Shown here in pieces: positions 1-7,979 of a stretch of 15,892 bases of DNA (positions are counted from its first letter, which is position 1; every line of letters starts with the position of its first letter). Origin of the DNA: an uncultured Centipeda sp. GTDB taxonomy: Bacteria; Bacillota; Negativicutes; Selenomonadales; Selenomonadaceae. Below the pieces are notes generated by a model. The model was not told the DNA's origin, made no database searches, and was given only the letters and a program-made list of their open reading frames with translations. A program made the translations under genes and the position numbers. The DNA is taken from assembly GCA_937925565.1 (NCBI GenBank), contig CALALM010000048.1:1-15892 (forward strand), in the 5' to 3' direction.

Positions 1-56
1 CGGATGAGTTCATGCGCCCGTCCCTTCAGCTGCAAGATGCGAATGGTGATATTCAT
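1..56 (-). CDS. Start of an unknown protein, cut by the window edge
   Basis: Reading the minus strand, an AGAGAGG-type ribosome binding site (complement of 66-72) is followed by a cluster of in-frame ATG codons at 65, 62 and 56. The ATG at 56 is chosen because it sits about 9 nt from the binding site; the first two are too close. The visible residues are MNITIRILQLKGRAHELIR, after which the frame leaves the window still open. It starts about 36 bp after the stop of the minus-strand gene 93-677, so the two are probably co-transcribed. Eighteen codons are too few to assign a family. It could also be a chance open frame, although the binding site and spacing argue against that. Confidence 0.45.
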   Translation of the reverse strand, partial: MNITIRILQLKGRAHELI

Positions 57-92
57 AGCCATCATCCTCTCTGTGACCGATTTCCGTTTACG

Positions 93-677
93 TTACAGCA
101 TTTGTATTACTGATCCTGTCCGTGGTTCTTCCGTGTCATCTGCATCGCCTCCGTATTCCTTTGCATCGCTGACCTCGACAAAGCAGAGCGCGTTTCGGTC
201 AAAGTCCCAATGCGGCGTACGGTACCAGCGGTTCATCAGTCGAACATGCGCCTGTACGCGCTCCTCAAAGTGCTCCGGTGAATAGACGGGGTGGATGAGG
301 CGCAGATACCGTTCGAATGCGGCGAGCCGTGTATCCTCAATGGCGTTATAGATATACGACCTTCGCTCTGCATAGAGCCATTTTCCGTTTTCGACGCGTA
401 CTCTTACATAGCGCCATTTTTTTGCATTTTCCGTACGGTGCTCCAGTTCCAACGCATAGCTGAGCAGCTCACAAACGTGATCAAACTGCCACAGGCGAAG
501 ATCCTCCTCGTCGCGTGCCGCATACTCCAGTGTGTCCGGTTCACCGCGCTCACCCTCCAACATGACGTTCCTGCCGTCCAAGTAATAGCCGCCAAAAAAT
601 CCGATGTCCCAATCTGCAAATTCTCTCGGCAGGTGTGAGCGAATCCATGTCCAATCTACATGCATCTTGCTTTTCAT
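93..677 (-). CDS. Uncharacterised 194-residue protein, possibly an immunity-type protein
   Basis: This is an acidic, aromatic-rich, soluble protein with no signal peptide or membrane segment. Visible features are WDIGFFGGYYLDG near residues 23-35, a VCELLSYALELEHR helix near 68-81, a Trp/Tyr-rich basic stretch (KKWRYVRVRVENGKWLYAERR) near 86-106, and the C-terminal elements LMNRWYRTPHWDFD and CFVEVSD. The ERGEPDTLEY segment followed by a helix and a basic region vaguely recalls Imm63-type immunity proteins of polymorphic toxin systems. That is recollection of a pattern, not a match, and no toxin gene is visible here. Two starts are possible (677 or the ATG four codons later), neither with a strong binding site. 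It is divergent from glnA, has a convincing promoter at 718-746, and lies just upstream of the partial gene at the left edge. Confidence 0.7.
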   Translation of the reverse strand: MKSKMHVDWTWIRSHLPREFADWDIGFFGGYYLDGRNVMLEGERGEPDTLEYAARDEEDLRLWQFDHVCELLSYALELEHRTENAKKWRYVRVRVENGKWLYAERRSYIYNAIEDTRLAAFERYLRLIHPVYSPEHFEERVQAHVRLMNRWYRTPHWDFDRNALCFVEVSDAKEYGGDADDTEEPRTGSVIQML

Positions 678-717
678 GGTATCTTCTTCTCTCTCTTTAT
701 TATGTATGTCTTTCTAT

Positions 718-746
718 ATTCTATGTGTATAGGGAATCGCCGTCAA
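718..746 (-). promoter_or_regulatory. Sigma-A-type promoter of the minus-strand pair
   Basis: On the minus strand TTGACG (746-741) is followed after exactly 17 nt by TAGAAT (723-718). This is five of six matches at each box of the sigma-70 consensus. It lies about 40 bp upstream of the start at 677, in the 88-bp divergent gap. No equally clear plus-strand promoter for glnA is visible in the same gap; the TATATT at 714-719 has no matching -35. Confidence 0.65.
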
Positions 747-765
747 TGCGTATGAAATTAAGGAA

Positions 766-2763
766 ATGAATACTTCTTCTCAATATCTTTACAACGACCT
801 CCGAAAAATGGTAAGATGGGCGCGTGAGTTTATGCCGCATGGCATTCTTTTAGAAAAAGGGTGGTACGCAAAGATGAACGAGCTCCTCTATAAGATTCCC
901 GCCAACACGCCGCGTGAAGAGGTTATTCGCCAGCTCAAGGCGCATCCCGAGGTGCGCTTCGTCTCGCTTGTCGGCATCGATATGGCGGGCAACGATACGG
1001 ACGAGAAGATTCCCGTGCGGATTTTCATTGAGGACATTGAGAAATTCTACAACGGAACCGCCGTGCAGACGGATGGTTCCTCCGTCGTCCTGCCGAAGAT
1101 CGCGACGATCAACAACGCGAAGGTGGATCTTCCGATTGATCCTGCGGTCAACTGGTTTGTCGACTACGACCCCGAGGGGGCGGATGAGGAGACGGGGCTG
1201 CCGATTGGGACGCTGCGCATTCCCTCATTCATCATACATGAGGAGAAGCGCGTCGACTCGCGTGCGGTACTCGTGGATACGCTCGCCTATGTGAAAAAGG
1301 AACTCCTCGACTTCTTCCATCGGAATCCTGAGATTTCCGCTGCGCCCTCTCTGAACGGCGCGGATATCGTGGACATCGCCTTTACGTCGGCGACGGAGCT
1401 CGAGTTCTGGGTCAAAACACCGCTCGATGACAACGCATCCATCGAGGAGATGTCTGCCTCGCAGGTGATGAATGAGCAGTACTGGGAGCGTACGCACGGT
1501 GCTGTGCGTACGGCACTTGAGGACTGCATTATCCAGCTCGACAAATACGGCTTCCACATGGAGATGGGGCACAAGGAGGTCGGCGGCCTCAAGGCGCAGA
1601 TCAACGAGAGCGGGCGCATGACACATGTCTGCGAGCAGATCGAGATCGACTGGCAGTATGATAGTGCTGTGCAGGCGGCGGATAACGAACTCTTCGTCCG
1701 TACCTTTGTTCGTGAGATCTTCCGACTCTACGGACTCGAGGTCAACTTCAAGGCGAAGCCGCTGATCGGGTTGGCGGGTAACGGCGAGCACACGCATTTG
1801 AGTCTCGCGGCGATCACGAAAGACGGCAAGCGTCACAGCCTCTTTGCCGCAGACGACCAGAATGCACACTATATGAATGCGGTCGGCTATAGCGCACTGA
1901 TGGGGCTGCTCAAGAACTATGAGGCGATCAATCCGTTTGTTTCGGCGACGAATGACGCATTCAACCGCCTGAAGCCCGGATTTGAGGCGCCGGTCTGTGT
2001 CGTCACCTCGTTCGGGGCATCGCCCGCGATCCCGTCGCGCAACCGTACGGTGCTTGTCAGCCTCATCCGCGATCTCAAAAACCCGCTCGCAACGCGGTTC
2101 GAGCTGCGTGCGACCAATCCCTACTCGAACACCTACCTCGTCATTGCCGCTTCGTACCTCGCAATTCTCGACGGCATCAAGTATTCGGAGGGACGCACGG
2201 CGGATGAGCTGCTCGCGGAACTCTCGAAGCAGCCGGGGGAACCTGCGGGTTACCTCGAAACCGACCGCGCCTATCGGAGCGAGGAGGACGTATTCGAGCA
2301 CTATACGGCGGACGAGCGCGATGCGCGCTTCGGCAAGCCGCCCGCGACGGTTTGGGAGAACATGCTCGGCTTTGATCTCTATCCCGAGAAGGTGGCGGTG
2401 CTCACACAGGCGAACACACTTCGCCCGCAGATCATCGACTCGTTCCGCACGGGAGCACTCCTGCGCTGGAAGATCGAGCTCATCAGCCGCATCATTCCCG
2501 AGAACCGCAACATCGTCCGCCGCATGACGGAGATCAAGAGTGATTTCCTGACGGATCAGGATGCCTATATGTGGAACAAGATCCACGATCTGCGCATCTA
2601 TCTCGCGAAGGACACGATCGACGACAAGGCGCTCTTTACGCTGCTCATCAAGGCACTCAATGAGGGCGACTATCCGACGGCATCCGCGCTGCAGCTTGAG
2701 ATGTATGCAAAGATGGAGGAGCTCAAGGAGCTTTACGACGCGTATAAAAAGAATATGATCTGA
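766..2763 (+). CDS. glnA: Glutamine synthetase family protein (long variant)
   Basis: Predicted cytoplasmic ATP-dependent ligase making glutamine from glutamate and ammonia. An N-terminal beta-grasp region (about residues 55-140) precedes the catalytic domain. Visible motifs are GNGEHTHLS at 338-346 (the counterpart of the usual SGMHVHQS, with His342 and His344), NDAFNRLKPGFEAP at 396-409, SRNRT at 424-428 and RFELRATNP at 444-452, matching the ATP and glutamate-binding elements of the family. At 665 residues it is far longer than ordinary type I enzymes (about 440-475); much of the excess is a roughly 190-residue helical tail after residue 470. No adenylylation-site tyrosine context was recognised. 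The ATG at 766 has AAGGAA almost touching it, which is poor spacing, but the frame is closed upstream by a stop at 730. It is monocistronic, with a hairpin just after it. The fold assignment is secure; true glutamine synthetase activity is inferred. Confidence 0.88.
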   Translation: MNTSSQYLYNDLRKMVRWAREFMPHGILLEKGWYAKMNELLYKIPANTPREEVIRQLKAHPEVRFVSLVGIDMAGNDTDEKIPVRIFIEDIEKFYNGTAVQTDGSSVVLPKIATINNAKVDLPIDPAVNWFVDYDPEGADEETGLPIGTLRIPSFIIHEEKRVDSRAVLVDTLAYVKKELLDFFHRNPEISAAPSLNGADIVDIAFTSATELEFWVKTPLDDNASIEEMSASQVMNEQYWERTHGAVRTALEDCIIQLDKYGFHMEMGHKEVGGLKAQINESGRMTHVCEQIEIDWQYDSAVQAADNELFVRTFVREIFRLYGLEVNFKAKPLIGLAGNGEHTHLSLAAITKDGKRHSLFAADDQNAHYMNAVGYSALMGLLKNYEAINPFVSATNDAFNRLKPGFEAPVCVVTSFGASPAIPSRNRTVLVSLIRDLKNPLATRFELRATNPYSNTYLVIAASYLAILDGIKYSEGRTADELLAELSKQPGEPAGYLETDRAYRSEEDVFEHYTADERDARFGKPPATVWENMLGFDLYPEKVAVLTQANTLRPQIIDSFRTGALLRWKIELISRIIPENRNIVRRMTEIKSDFLTDQDAYMWNKIHDLRIYLAKDTIDDKALFTLLIKALNEGDYPTASALQLEMYAKMEELKELYDAYKKNMI

Positions 2764-2769
2764 ATGTAT

Positions 2770-2802
2770 GAGGCTCTGCTCAACGAAGGCAGAGCCTCTT
2801 CT
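2770..2802 (+). terminator. Hairpin terminator after glnA
   Basis: GAGGCTCTGC (2770-2779) pairs perfectly with GCAGAGCCTC (2789-2798) around a 9-nt loop, starting 7 bp after the stop codon. The following tract is only TTCT and then A-rich, so intrinsic termination may be partial. Confidence 0.6.
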
Positions 2803-2810
2803 AAAAAATA

Positions 2811-2851
2811 AAAGTCAAAAAATCAAAATTTATATTTGACTATTTGACTTT
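2811..2851 (+). promoter_or_regulatory. Double-repeat inverted operator over the clpB promoter
   Basis: Two 17-bp arms face each other across 7 bp: AAAGTCAAAAAATCAAA (2811-2827) and TTTGACTATTTGACTTT (2835-2851). The arms match at 15 of 17 positions. Each arm itself holds two (G)TCAAA units repeated every 8 bp, so the site has four half-sites in a two-by-two arrangement. The right arm contains the -35 box, so a bound protein would block transcription. The TCAAA units recall CtsR heptamers (GGTCAAA-NAN-GGTCAAA), but CtsR units recur every 10 bp. No CIRCE element is present. The cognate regulator is not in the window. Confidence 0.7.
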
Positions 2852-2863
2852 ATCTGGTATAAT
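2836..2863 (+). promoter_or_regulatory. clpB promoter
   Basis: TTGACT (2836-2841), a 16-bp spacer and a perfect TATAAT (2858-2863) form a strong housekeeping promoter. It lies about 40 bp upstream of the clpB start and overlaps the right arm of the inverted operator. Confidence 0.8.
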
Positions 2864-2902
2864 AAGCTCATAAATATGAAATGAACTGTGGAGGGACACA
2901 TT

Positions 2903-5476
2903 ATGGAACAGGATAAATACACAGCGCGCACGCTCGCGGCACTGCAATCGGCACAGCAGATCGCGGCGATGCGCTATCATCAGGAAATCACATCGGTACA
3001 CGTACTGCTGGCACTCGCGAAGGAGCCGGAGGGGCTGCTCGCAACCATCTTCGATGTCTGCGGTGTTGACCTGCCGCTGCTCAAGGCAAGGCTCGAAAAG
3101 GAGCTTGCCTCCATTCCGAGCGTGCGCGGGACGAATCGCCTTGGCATGGGGATGGACATGGTGCGCGTGCTCGGGCGTGCCGAGGAATTGGCGAAGTCGA
3201 TGAAGGATGAGTACGTCTCGACCGAGCATCTGCTGCTCGCACTTATTACGGACGGGAGCGACGAGGTACAGAGCATCGCGCGTGAGTTCCGTCTGACGAA
3301 GAGCGCGGTGCAGGAGGCGATTCAGAAGCATCGCAAGCAGAATGTCACGAGCGACAACCCCGAGGAGGGCTATCAGTCACTTGAGAAATACGGACGCGAT
3401 CTGACGGCGGCTGCGCGTGCGAACAAGCTCGATCCCGTGATCGGGCGTGATGAGGAGATTCGCCGCTCGATCGAGATTCTCTCACGCCGTACGAAGAACA
3501 ACCCCGTACTCATCGGTGAGCCGGGTGTCGGCAAGACAGCGATTGTCGAGGGGCTTGCCCGCCGCATTGTGGCGGGGGATGTGCCCGAGTCGCTGAAGAA
3601 CAAGACACTCTACTCGCTTGACATGGGCGCACTGGTCGCGGGCGCGAAATTCCGCGGCGAGTTCGAGGAACGCCTCAAGGGAGTGCTGAACGAGATTGCA
3701 AAGTCCGAGGGGCAGATTTTGCTCTTTATCGACGAGGTGCATACAGTCGTCGGCGCGGGCGCGGCAGAGGGTGCGATGGATGCGGGCAACCTGCTGAAAC
3801 CGCTTCTCGCGCGCGGTGAGCTGCGCTGCATCGGTGCAACGACGCTGAACGAGTATCGCAAATACATCGAGAAGGATACGGCGCTCGAACGCCGCTTCCA
3901 GCCCGTCATGGTCGGCGAGCCGAGCGTGGAGGATACGATCTCCATTCTGCGTGGGCTGAAGGAGCGTTACGAGGTGCATCACGGCGTACGCATCCGCGAC
4001 GCGGCTCTTGTGGCGGCAGCGACGCTCTCCGACCGCTACATCTCCGACCGTTTCCTGCCCGACAAGGCAATTGACCTCGTCGATGAGGCGGCAGCAAAGC
4101 TGCGCACGGAGATCGAGTCAATGCCCGCACCGCTTGACGAGATCCGACGCAAGATTCTCCAACTCGACATCGAGCAGGAGGCATTGAAAAAAGAGACAGA
4201 CGAGGCATCGAAGGAAAAACTCGCCGCTCTTGTCGCTGAGAAGGAGCAGCTGCATGCCGAGGAGCAGAAGCTCCAAGCAAAGTGGGAAGAGGAAACGCAG
4301 TCCATCCTGCGCGTGCGCGCCATCAAGAAGGAGATGGACGAGCTGCGCGGTGAGATGGAGGCGGCGGAGCGCGCCCAGAACCTTGCGCGCGCCTCGGAGC
4401 TGAAATACGGCAAGATGCCGGAACTCGAAAAGAAGCTCGCGGAAGAGGAGGCGGCGATTGCCGCCAAGGCGTACGGCGAGCGGATGCTCAAGGAGGAGGT
4501 CGGCGAGGAGGACATCGCGCGTGTCGTCAGCCGCTGGACGGGCATTCCTGTGACGAAGATGATGACGGGCGAGCGAGAGAAGCTGCTCCGCCTTGAGGAG
4601 GTGCTGCACGAGCGCGTTGTCGGACAGGACGAGGCGGTGACCGCCGTTAGCGAGGCAATCCTGCGTGCGCGCGCGGGCATCAAGGATCCGAACCGCCCGA
4701 TCGGCTCGTTTATCTTTCTCGGCCCCACGGGCGTGGGCAAGACGGAGCTTGCAAAGACCCTCGCCGAATCGCTCTTTGATGACGAGCGGAGCATGATCCG
4801 CATCGACATGAGCGAGTATATGGAAAAGCACAGCGTCTCGCGTCTCATCGGTGCGCCTCCGGGCTACGTCGGTTACGATGAGGGCGGGCAGCTGACGGAG
4901 GCGGTACGCCGCCGCCCGTACAGCGTCATTCTGCTCGACGAGATCGAAAAGGCACACCGCGACGTGTTCAACGTCCTGCTGCAGATTCTCGACGACGGGC
5001 GTCTGACAGACGGCAAGGGGCGCGTCGTGAACTTCAAGAACACCGTCATCATCATGACGAGCAATCTCGGCTCGCACGAGATCCTGAGCAAGGACTACGC
5101 GGAGGCGGAGACGGCGGTGCGTGCTCTCCTCAAAGAGTATTTCCGCCCCGAGTTCCTGAACCGCGTGGACGATACGATTGTATTCAAGGCTCTCACGAAG
5201 GACGATGTAAAGCGCATCGCGGCAATCATGCTCGCGTCACTCAGCAAGCGTCTTGAGCGTCAGGCGGACATTCAGCTCACGTGGGACGATGCGGCGATTA
5301 CGGCACTTGCAGACGAGGGCTTTGACCCCGACTTCGGTGCGCGTCCGCTGCGTCGCCTGCTCACGCATACCGTGGAGACGGCACTCTCGAAGAAGATCAT
5401 CGCGGGTGATGTGCGCGGCGGCGATACCGTGGAGCTTAGCTTCGACGGGCAGGAGTTTACGTTTAAGACACTGTAA
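2903..5476 (+). CDS. clpB: ATP-dependent disaggregase ClpB (Hsp100)
   Basis: Hexameric AAA+ chaperone that pulls polypeptides out of aggregates together with DnaK. Domains in order: Clp N-terminal repeats (about 1-140); first AAA module with Walker A GEPGVGKT at 205-212 and the Walker B IDEVHT around Asp277; the long charged coiled-coil middle domain (about 405-530) that separates ClpB from ClpA and ClpC; second AAA module with GPTGVGKT at 607-614 and LLDEIEKAH around Asp679; and the small C-terminal D2 domain with ARPLRR. The 857-residue length is normal. The ATG at 2903 is preferred over the in-frame GTG at 2888 because GGAGGG (2890-2895) lies 7 nt before it. It stands alone, with its own repressible promoter and strong terminator. 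The operator suggests heat or protein-stress control. No FtsZ-, ClpP- or dnaK-type partner is adjacent. Confidence 0.97.
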   Translation: MEQDKYTARTLAALQSAQQIAAMRYHQEITSVHVLLALAKEPEGLLATIFDVCGVDLPLLKARLEKELASIPSVRGTNRLGMGMDMVRVLGRAEELAKSMKDEYVSTEHLLLALITDGSDEVQSIAREFRLTKSAVQEAIQKHRKQNVTSDNPEEGYQSLEKYGRDLTAAARANKLDPVIGRDEEIRRSIEILSRRTKNNPVLIGEPGVGKTAIVEGLARRIVAGDVPESLKNKTLYSLDMGALVAGAKFRGEFEERLKGVLNEIAKSEGQILLFIDEVHTVVGAGAAEGAMDAGNLLKPLLARGELRCIGATTLNEYRKYIEKDTALERRFQPVMVGEPSVEDTISILRGLKERYEVHHGVRIRDAALVAAATLSDRYISDRFLPDKAIDLVDEAAAKLRTEIESMPAPLDEIRRKILQLDIEQEALKKETDEASKEKLAALVAEKEQLHAEEQKLQAKWEEETQSILRVRAIKKEMDELRGEMEAAERAQNLARASELKYGKMPELEKKLAEEEAAIAAKAYGERMLKEEVGEEDIARVVSRWTGIPVTKMMTGEREKLLRLEEVLHERVVGQDEAVTAVSEAILRARAGIKDPNRPIGSFIFLGPTGVGKTELAKTLAESLFDDERSMIRIDMSEYMEKHSVSRLIGAPPGYVGYDEGGQLTEAVRRRPYSVILLDEIEKAHRDVFNVLLQILDDGRLTDGKGRVVNFKNTVIIMTSNLGSHEILSKDYAEAETAVRALLKEYFRPEFLNRVDDTIVFKALTKDDVKRIAAIMLASLSKRLERQADIQLTWDDAAITALADEGFDPDFGARPLRRLLTHTVETALSKKIIAGDVRGGDTVELSFDGQEFTFKTL

Positions 5477-5483
5477 GAATAGG

Positions 5484-5515
5484 GGGCTGCTCTTTTTTCG
5501 GAGCAGCCCTTTTTT
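5484..5515 (+). terminator. Strong intrinsic terminator of clpB
   Basis: GGGCTGCTC (5484-5492) pairs perfectly with GAGCAGCCC (5501-5509), followed immediately by a run of six T. It begins 7 bp after the clpB stop codon. Confidence 0.92.
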
Positions 5516-5553
5516 CGTATCAAAGGTTACAGTACTTTTTCATCGCTTTGCGT

Positions 5554-5559
5554 TATAAT
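5554..5559 (+). promoter_or_regulatory. -10 box of the DUF438 gene
   Basis: A perfect TATAAT lies about 50 bp upstream of the start at 5610. No good -35 is found at 16-18 bp upstream (AGTACT at 5531-5536 is the candidate), so the promoter may need an activator. The surrounding GTTATAATCG also occurs in the ylxM promoter at 9457-9466. Confidence 0.5.
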
Positions 5560-5609
5560 CGTCACACAGAGATGATGATGTACGATAATATAGATAAAGG
5601 AGAGAACCC

Positions 5610-7055
5610 ATGGAAAAGGTACTCGATTTGAAAAAGACGGTCGCCGAGCTGGTAGAGGAGAATCCAGAAGTAAAGGAGATCATGGCGGGGATCGGCTTTA
5701 AGGAGATTACAAACCCCGTTGCGCTGAATGTGATGGGGCGCATTATGACAATCCCACGCGGTGCGGCGGTGAAGGGGATTGAACTCTCGAAGGTCATCGC
5801 GGCGTTCGAGGAGCGCGGATATCAGGTGATCAGCGATGATGCACAGTCGCGGCAGGGACGCATTCGGAACTTCATCGAACGCCTGTCGAGCGGCGAGGAT
5901 CTCGACTCCGTCCGTGCGGACTTCGTGCAGGAGTTCAGCCATGTCGAGGCGCAGGAGATTATGGACGCAGAGCAGACACTCATCAAGGAGGGAATGCCGA
6001 TCACGGAGGTGCAGCGTCTCTGCGATGTGCATTCGGCACTCTTTCACGGCGTGGCGAGCGAGCCGCCGGCGGGTGCGCTCTCGCACGATGAGATTCACGC
6101 ACAGGCGGCATCGGTGAATCCCGACGATATCGACGCACTGCCCGAGGGGCATCCGCTCACGATCCTGCGTGCGGAGAATGCGGCACTCGACGCGCTGCTC
6201 GACACGATTGAGGGCGAGCTGGACGGCGCAAAGCGAACGGATGTCATGCTCCAGCACATTCTCGCGCTCGGCGATGTGCGCTCTCACTACATCAAGAAGG
6301 AAGAGCTGCTGATGCCGATTCTCTACGATTACGGTGTCACGGGCCCCTCGCAGGTCATGTGGGGCATCGACGATGAGATGAAGCGCGAGCTGGCGATGAT
6401 TATCAAAGCGCTTAAGGCAGACGCGGAGACGCTGCCGCTCTACGAGGCACGTATCCGTGCACTTACGCAGCGCATCCGCGAGATGATCTTCAAGGAGGAG
6501 AAGATTCTCTTCCCGCTCAGTCTGCGCTATTTCACGCAGATGGAATGGTATCGTTGCTATCATGACCTGCCGGATATGGGCATCTCGTTCGGTGTTCCGA
6601 TTCCTGCGTGGGCGGAGGCGCAGCCGTGGCTCGATCAGGAGGCGGCTCGTCTCGCACAGTCTCAGGTGGGCGGGAAGCTCCAGTTCCCGACGGGCGAGCT
6701 CTCGATGGAGCAGCTGACGGGGATCCTTCAGCTGTTACCCGTGGACATCACGTTCATCGACAAGGACGATGTTGTCCGCTTCTTCACGAACGAGGGGCAG
6801 GTCTTTACGCGTCCGTTGTCCGCACTCGGGCGGGACGTGATGAACTGCCACCCGCCCGAGATCATCCCCGTGGTGCGGAATCTGATCGCGGACTTCAAGG
6901 CGAAGAAGCGCACGCAGATGATCGTGCACCGCTACATCCGCGAGCGTCCGATTCGCGTGCAGTATCAGGCGATGTATGATGCAGCGGGCGAGTACATCGG
7001 CACGGTCGAGTTTGTGACCGACCACGCAGAGCCGCTGGAAAAATTCCGTCGCTGA
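5610..7055 (+). CDS. DUF438 protein: DUF1858, DUF438, hemerythrin-like and PAS domains
   Basis: Soluble 481-residue, multi-domain protein of the DUF438 family found in anaerobes. A DUF1858 module (MEKVLDLKKTVAELVEENPE, about 1-65) is followed by the DUF438 helices (about 78-150), a hemerythrin-like four-helix region (about 175-325, with GHPLTILRAEN at 180-190, HYIKKEELLMP at 226-236 and FKEEKILFP near 290-300) and a C-terminal PAS domain (about 365-475, beginning DITFIDKDDVVRFF). This arrangement suggests a redox, oxygen or nitric-oxide sensor or handler, but no output domain such as a kinase or DNA-binding helix is present. Several histidines that I recall at the metal site of the family look replaced (Thr in HPLT, Asp in WGIDDEM). 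A good GGAGA binding site precedes the ATG. It is a single-gene unit between two terminators. Biochemical role unknown. Confidence 0.88.
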   Translation: MEKVLDLKKTVAELVEENPEVKEIMAGIGFKEITNPVALNVMGRIMTIPRGAAVKGIELSKVIAAFEERGYQVISDDAQSRQGRIRNFIERLSSGEDLDSVRADFVQEFSHVEAQEIMDAEQTLIKEGMPITEVQRLCDVHSALFHGVASEPPAGALSHDEIHAQAASVNPDDIDALPEGHPLTILRAENAALDALLDTIEGELDGAKRTDVMLQHILALGDVRSHYIKKEELLMPILYDYGVTGPSQVMWGIDDEMKRELAMIIKALKADAETLPLYEARIRALTQRIREMIFKEEKILFPLSLRYFTQMEWYRCYHDLPDMGISFGVPIPAWAEAQPWLDQEAARLAQSQVGGKLQFPTGELSMEQLTGILQLLPVDITFIDKDDVVRFFTNEGQVFTRPLSALGRDVMNCHPPEIIPVVRNLIADFKAKKRTQMIVHRYIRERPIRVQYQAMYDAAGEYIGTVEFVTDHAEPLEKFRR

Positions 7056-7092
7056 GACGTGACATAAGGATATGACAATACAATGAGTTCTT

Positions 7093-7130
7093 AGGCATGA
7101 ACTGGCACGAAGCCGCTTCATGCCTTTTGT
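7093..7130 (+). terminator. Probable terminator after the DUF438 gene
   Basis: AGGCATGAA (7093-7101) pairs perfectly with TTCATGCCT (7117-7125), with an inner GGC/GCC stem in the loop. Four T residues follow (7125-7128). The T tract is short but the stem is long, and the hairpin separates two units with different base composition. Confidence 0.65.
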
Positions 7131-7148
7131 GATGGGGGTCCTTTAGTC

Positions 7149-7177
7149 TTGACATTGTTTATTGAAGTACGTACTAT
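7149..7177 (+). promoter_or_regulatory. Promoter of the glycosylase-like/PARG-like cassette
   Basis: A perfect TTGACA (7149-7154) is followed after 17 bp by TACTAT (7172-7177), with the start codon about 30 bp further on. The cassette therefore has its own strong promoter. Confidence 0.75.
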
Positions 7178-7187
7178 GATACTAGTA
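7166..7187 (+). promoter_or_regulatory. Palindromes over the -10 box, candidate operator
   Basis: A perfect 10-bp palindrome AGTACGTACT (7166-7175) and a perfect 8-bp palindrome TACTAGTA (7180-7187) flank and cover the -10 box. A repressor bound there would occlude the promoter. No regulator gene is adjacent, so the factor would be encoded elsewhere, or the palindromes may be chance. Confidence 0.4.
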
Positions 7188-7208
7188 GTTGTATAAGGAG
7201 GGGCAGAA

Positions 7209-7958
7209 ATGAACAAACGTGAAGCCTATGAAAGTCTTGTACAAGACGCGCGGGAGTTCTATCGGAAACAGGATGGATCTTCTTTTCTGGTGCCGCTTGA
7301 TGAGACCTTTGGTGTTTGTAAAGAAATCAATCTTTATACCTATTGGCAGGGCAGAGGATATGCCGAAACGACGCCGGAAATAAAATACTTGTTGGTCGGA
7401 CAGGACTGGGGCAACCCTTATTCTGCGCCGAAGACTTTTCAAGATAGGATCAGAGAGATTATCAGCGGAAAAGACTTACCGTATATCAGTGACGAAAAGA
7501 AAATGGACAGTGGGTTCCAAACGGATAAAAACTTGATTGAGCTCTTTCGTCATTTGGGTTATGAAATTGCACAACAGCAGTATGATGAGCTTTTCTTTAC
7601 GAATTTTTGCTTGGGCTACAGGCGTAAAGAAAGCAGCAGGGGCATGACGAAGAAACGCATGAATAAGGACATGAAGCGTTTTCAGGAGTTATGTACCATA
7701 TTGCAGCCAAAGAATATTTTGTGCTTGGGACGTATGAGCTTTGAATGTGTTTATAAGGCACTTGTAAAAGGATCCAGAATACCATATAAGGGCTATATGA
7801 AATATATCGAAGAACATCCACAGATCAACGCGGATCCTGCGTATGGGGGCGGGGTGATCTATCCGCTGGCACATTGCGGCGGTCTTGGGATAAGGAATCG
7901 ACCATTGGAGCAGCAAATTAAAGATTGGAAGTGGGTCAGGGAGAAATCCATGCAATGA
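7209..7958 (+). CDS. Uracil-DNA-glycosylase-superfamily-like protein
   Basis: 249 residues, no signal peptide. The order of motifs fits the uracil-DNA glycosylase fold: LLVGQDWGNP at 61-70 (counterpart of the catalytic water-activating GQDPY loop), ELFFTNFCLGYR around 127-138, the beta-strand ILCLGRMSFE around 170-179, and YPLAHCGGLGIRNR at 218-231 (counterpart of the HPS DNA-intercalating loop, with His222). A closing Trp-rich helix contains DWKWVREK. The changes GQDWG and HCGG mean uracil itself may not be the substrate. AAGGAGGGG gives an excellent binding site before the ATG. The PARG-like gene follows after 21 bp, so the two are co-transcribed. Codons are clearly richer in AAA, ATA and TTT than in flanking genes, which suggests acquisition. 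The superfamily call is made from motifs only; a distinct nucleotide-binding role is possible. Confidence 0.7.
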   Translation: MNKREAYESLVQDAREFYRKQDGSSFLVPLDETFGVCKEINLYTYWQGRGYAETTPEIKYLLVGQDWGNPYSAPKTFQDRIREIISGKDLPYISDEKKMDSGFQTDKNLIELFRHLGYEIAQQQYDELFFTNFCLGYRRKESSRGMTKKRMNKDMKRFQELCTILQPKNILCLGRMSFECVYKALVKGSRIPYKGYMKYIEEHPQINADPAYGGGVIYPLAHCGGLGIRNRPLEQQIKDWKWVREKSMQ

Positions 7959-7979
7959 GATGAAAAAGGAGGGGCTGCC

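Noticed and set aside
1225..2586. A 453-codon open frame antisense to glnA
   Set aside because: It is a by-product of GC-rich codon bias on the coding strand; it has no binding site, its protein is low-complexity in Arg/Leu/Val, and glnA is unmistakable.
2811..2851. Classical CIRCE (HrcA) or standard CtsR site upstream of clpB
   Set aside because: No TTAGCACTC/GAGTGCTAA is present, and the TCAAA units repeat every 8 bp rather than the CtsR 10 bp, so I describe it as an unassigned operator.
4036..5077. Long antisense open frames within clpB (270 and 319 codons)
   Set aside because: Their translations are Ser/Arg-rich or Leu/Arg-rich mirror products of clpB codons, with no start signals or family resemblance.
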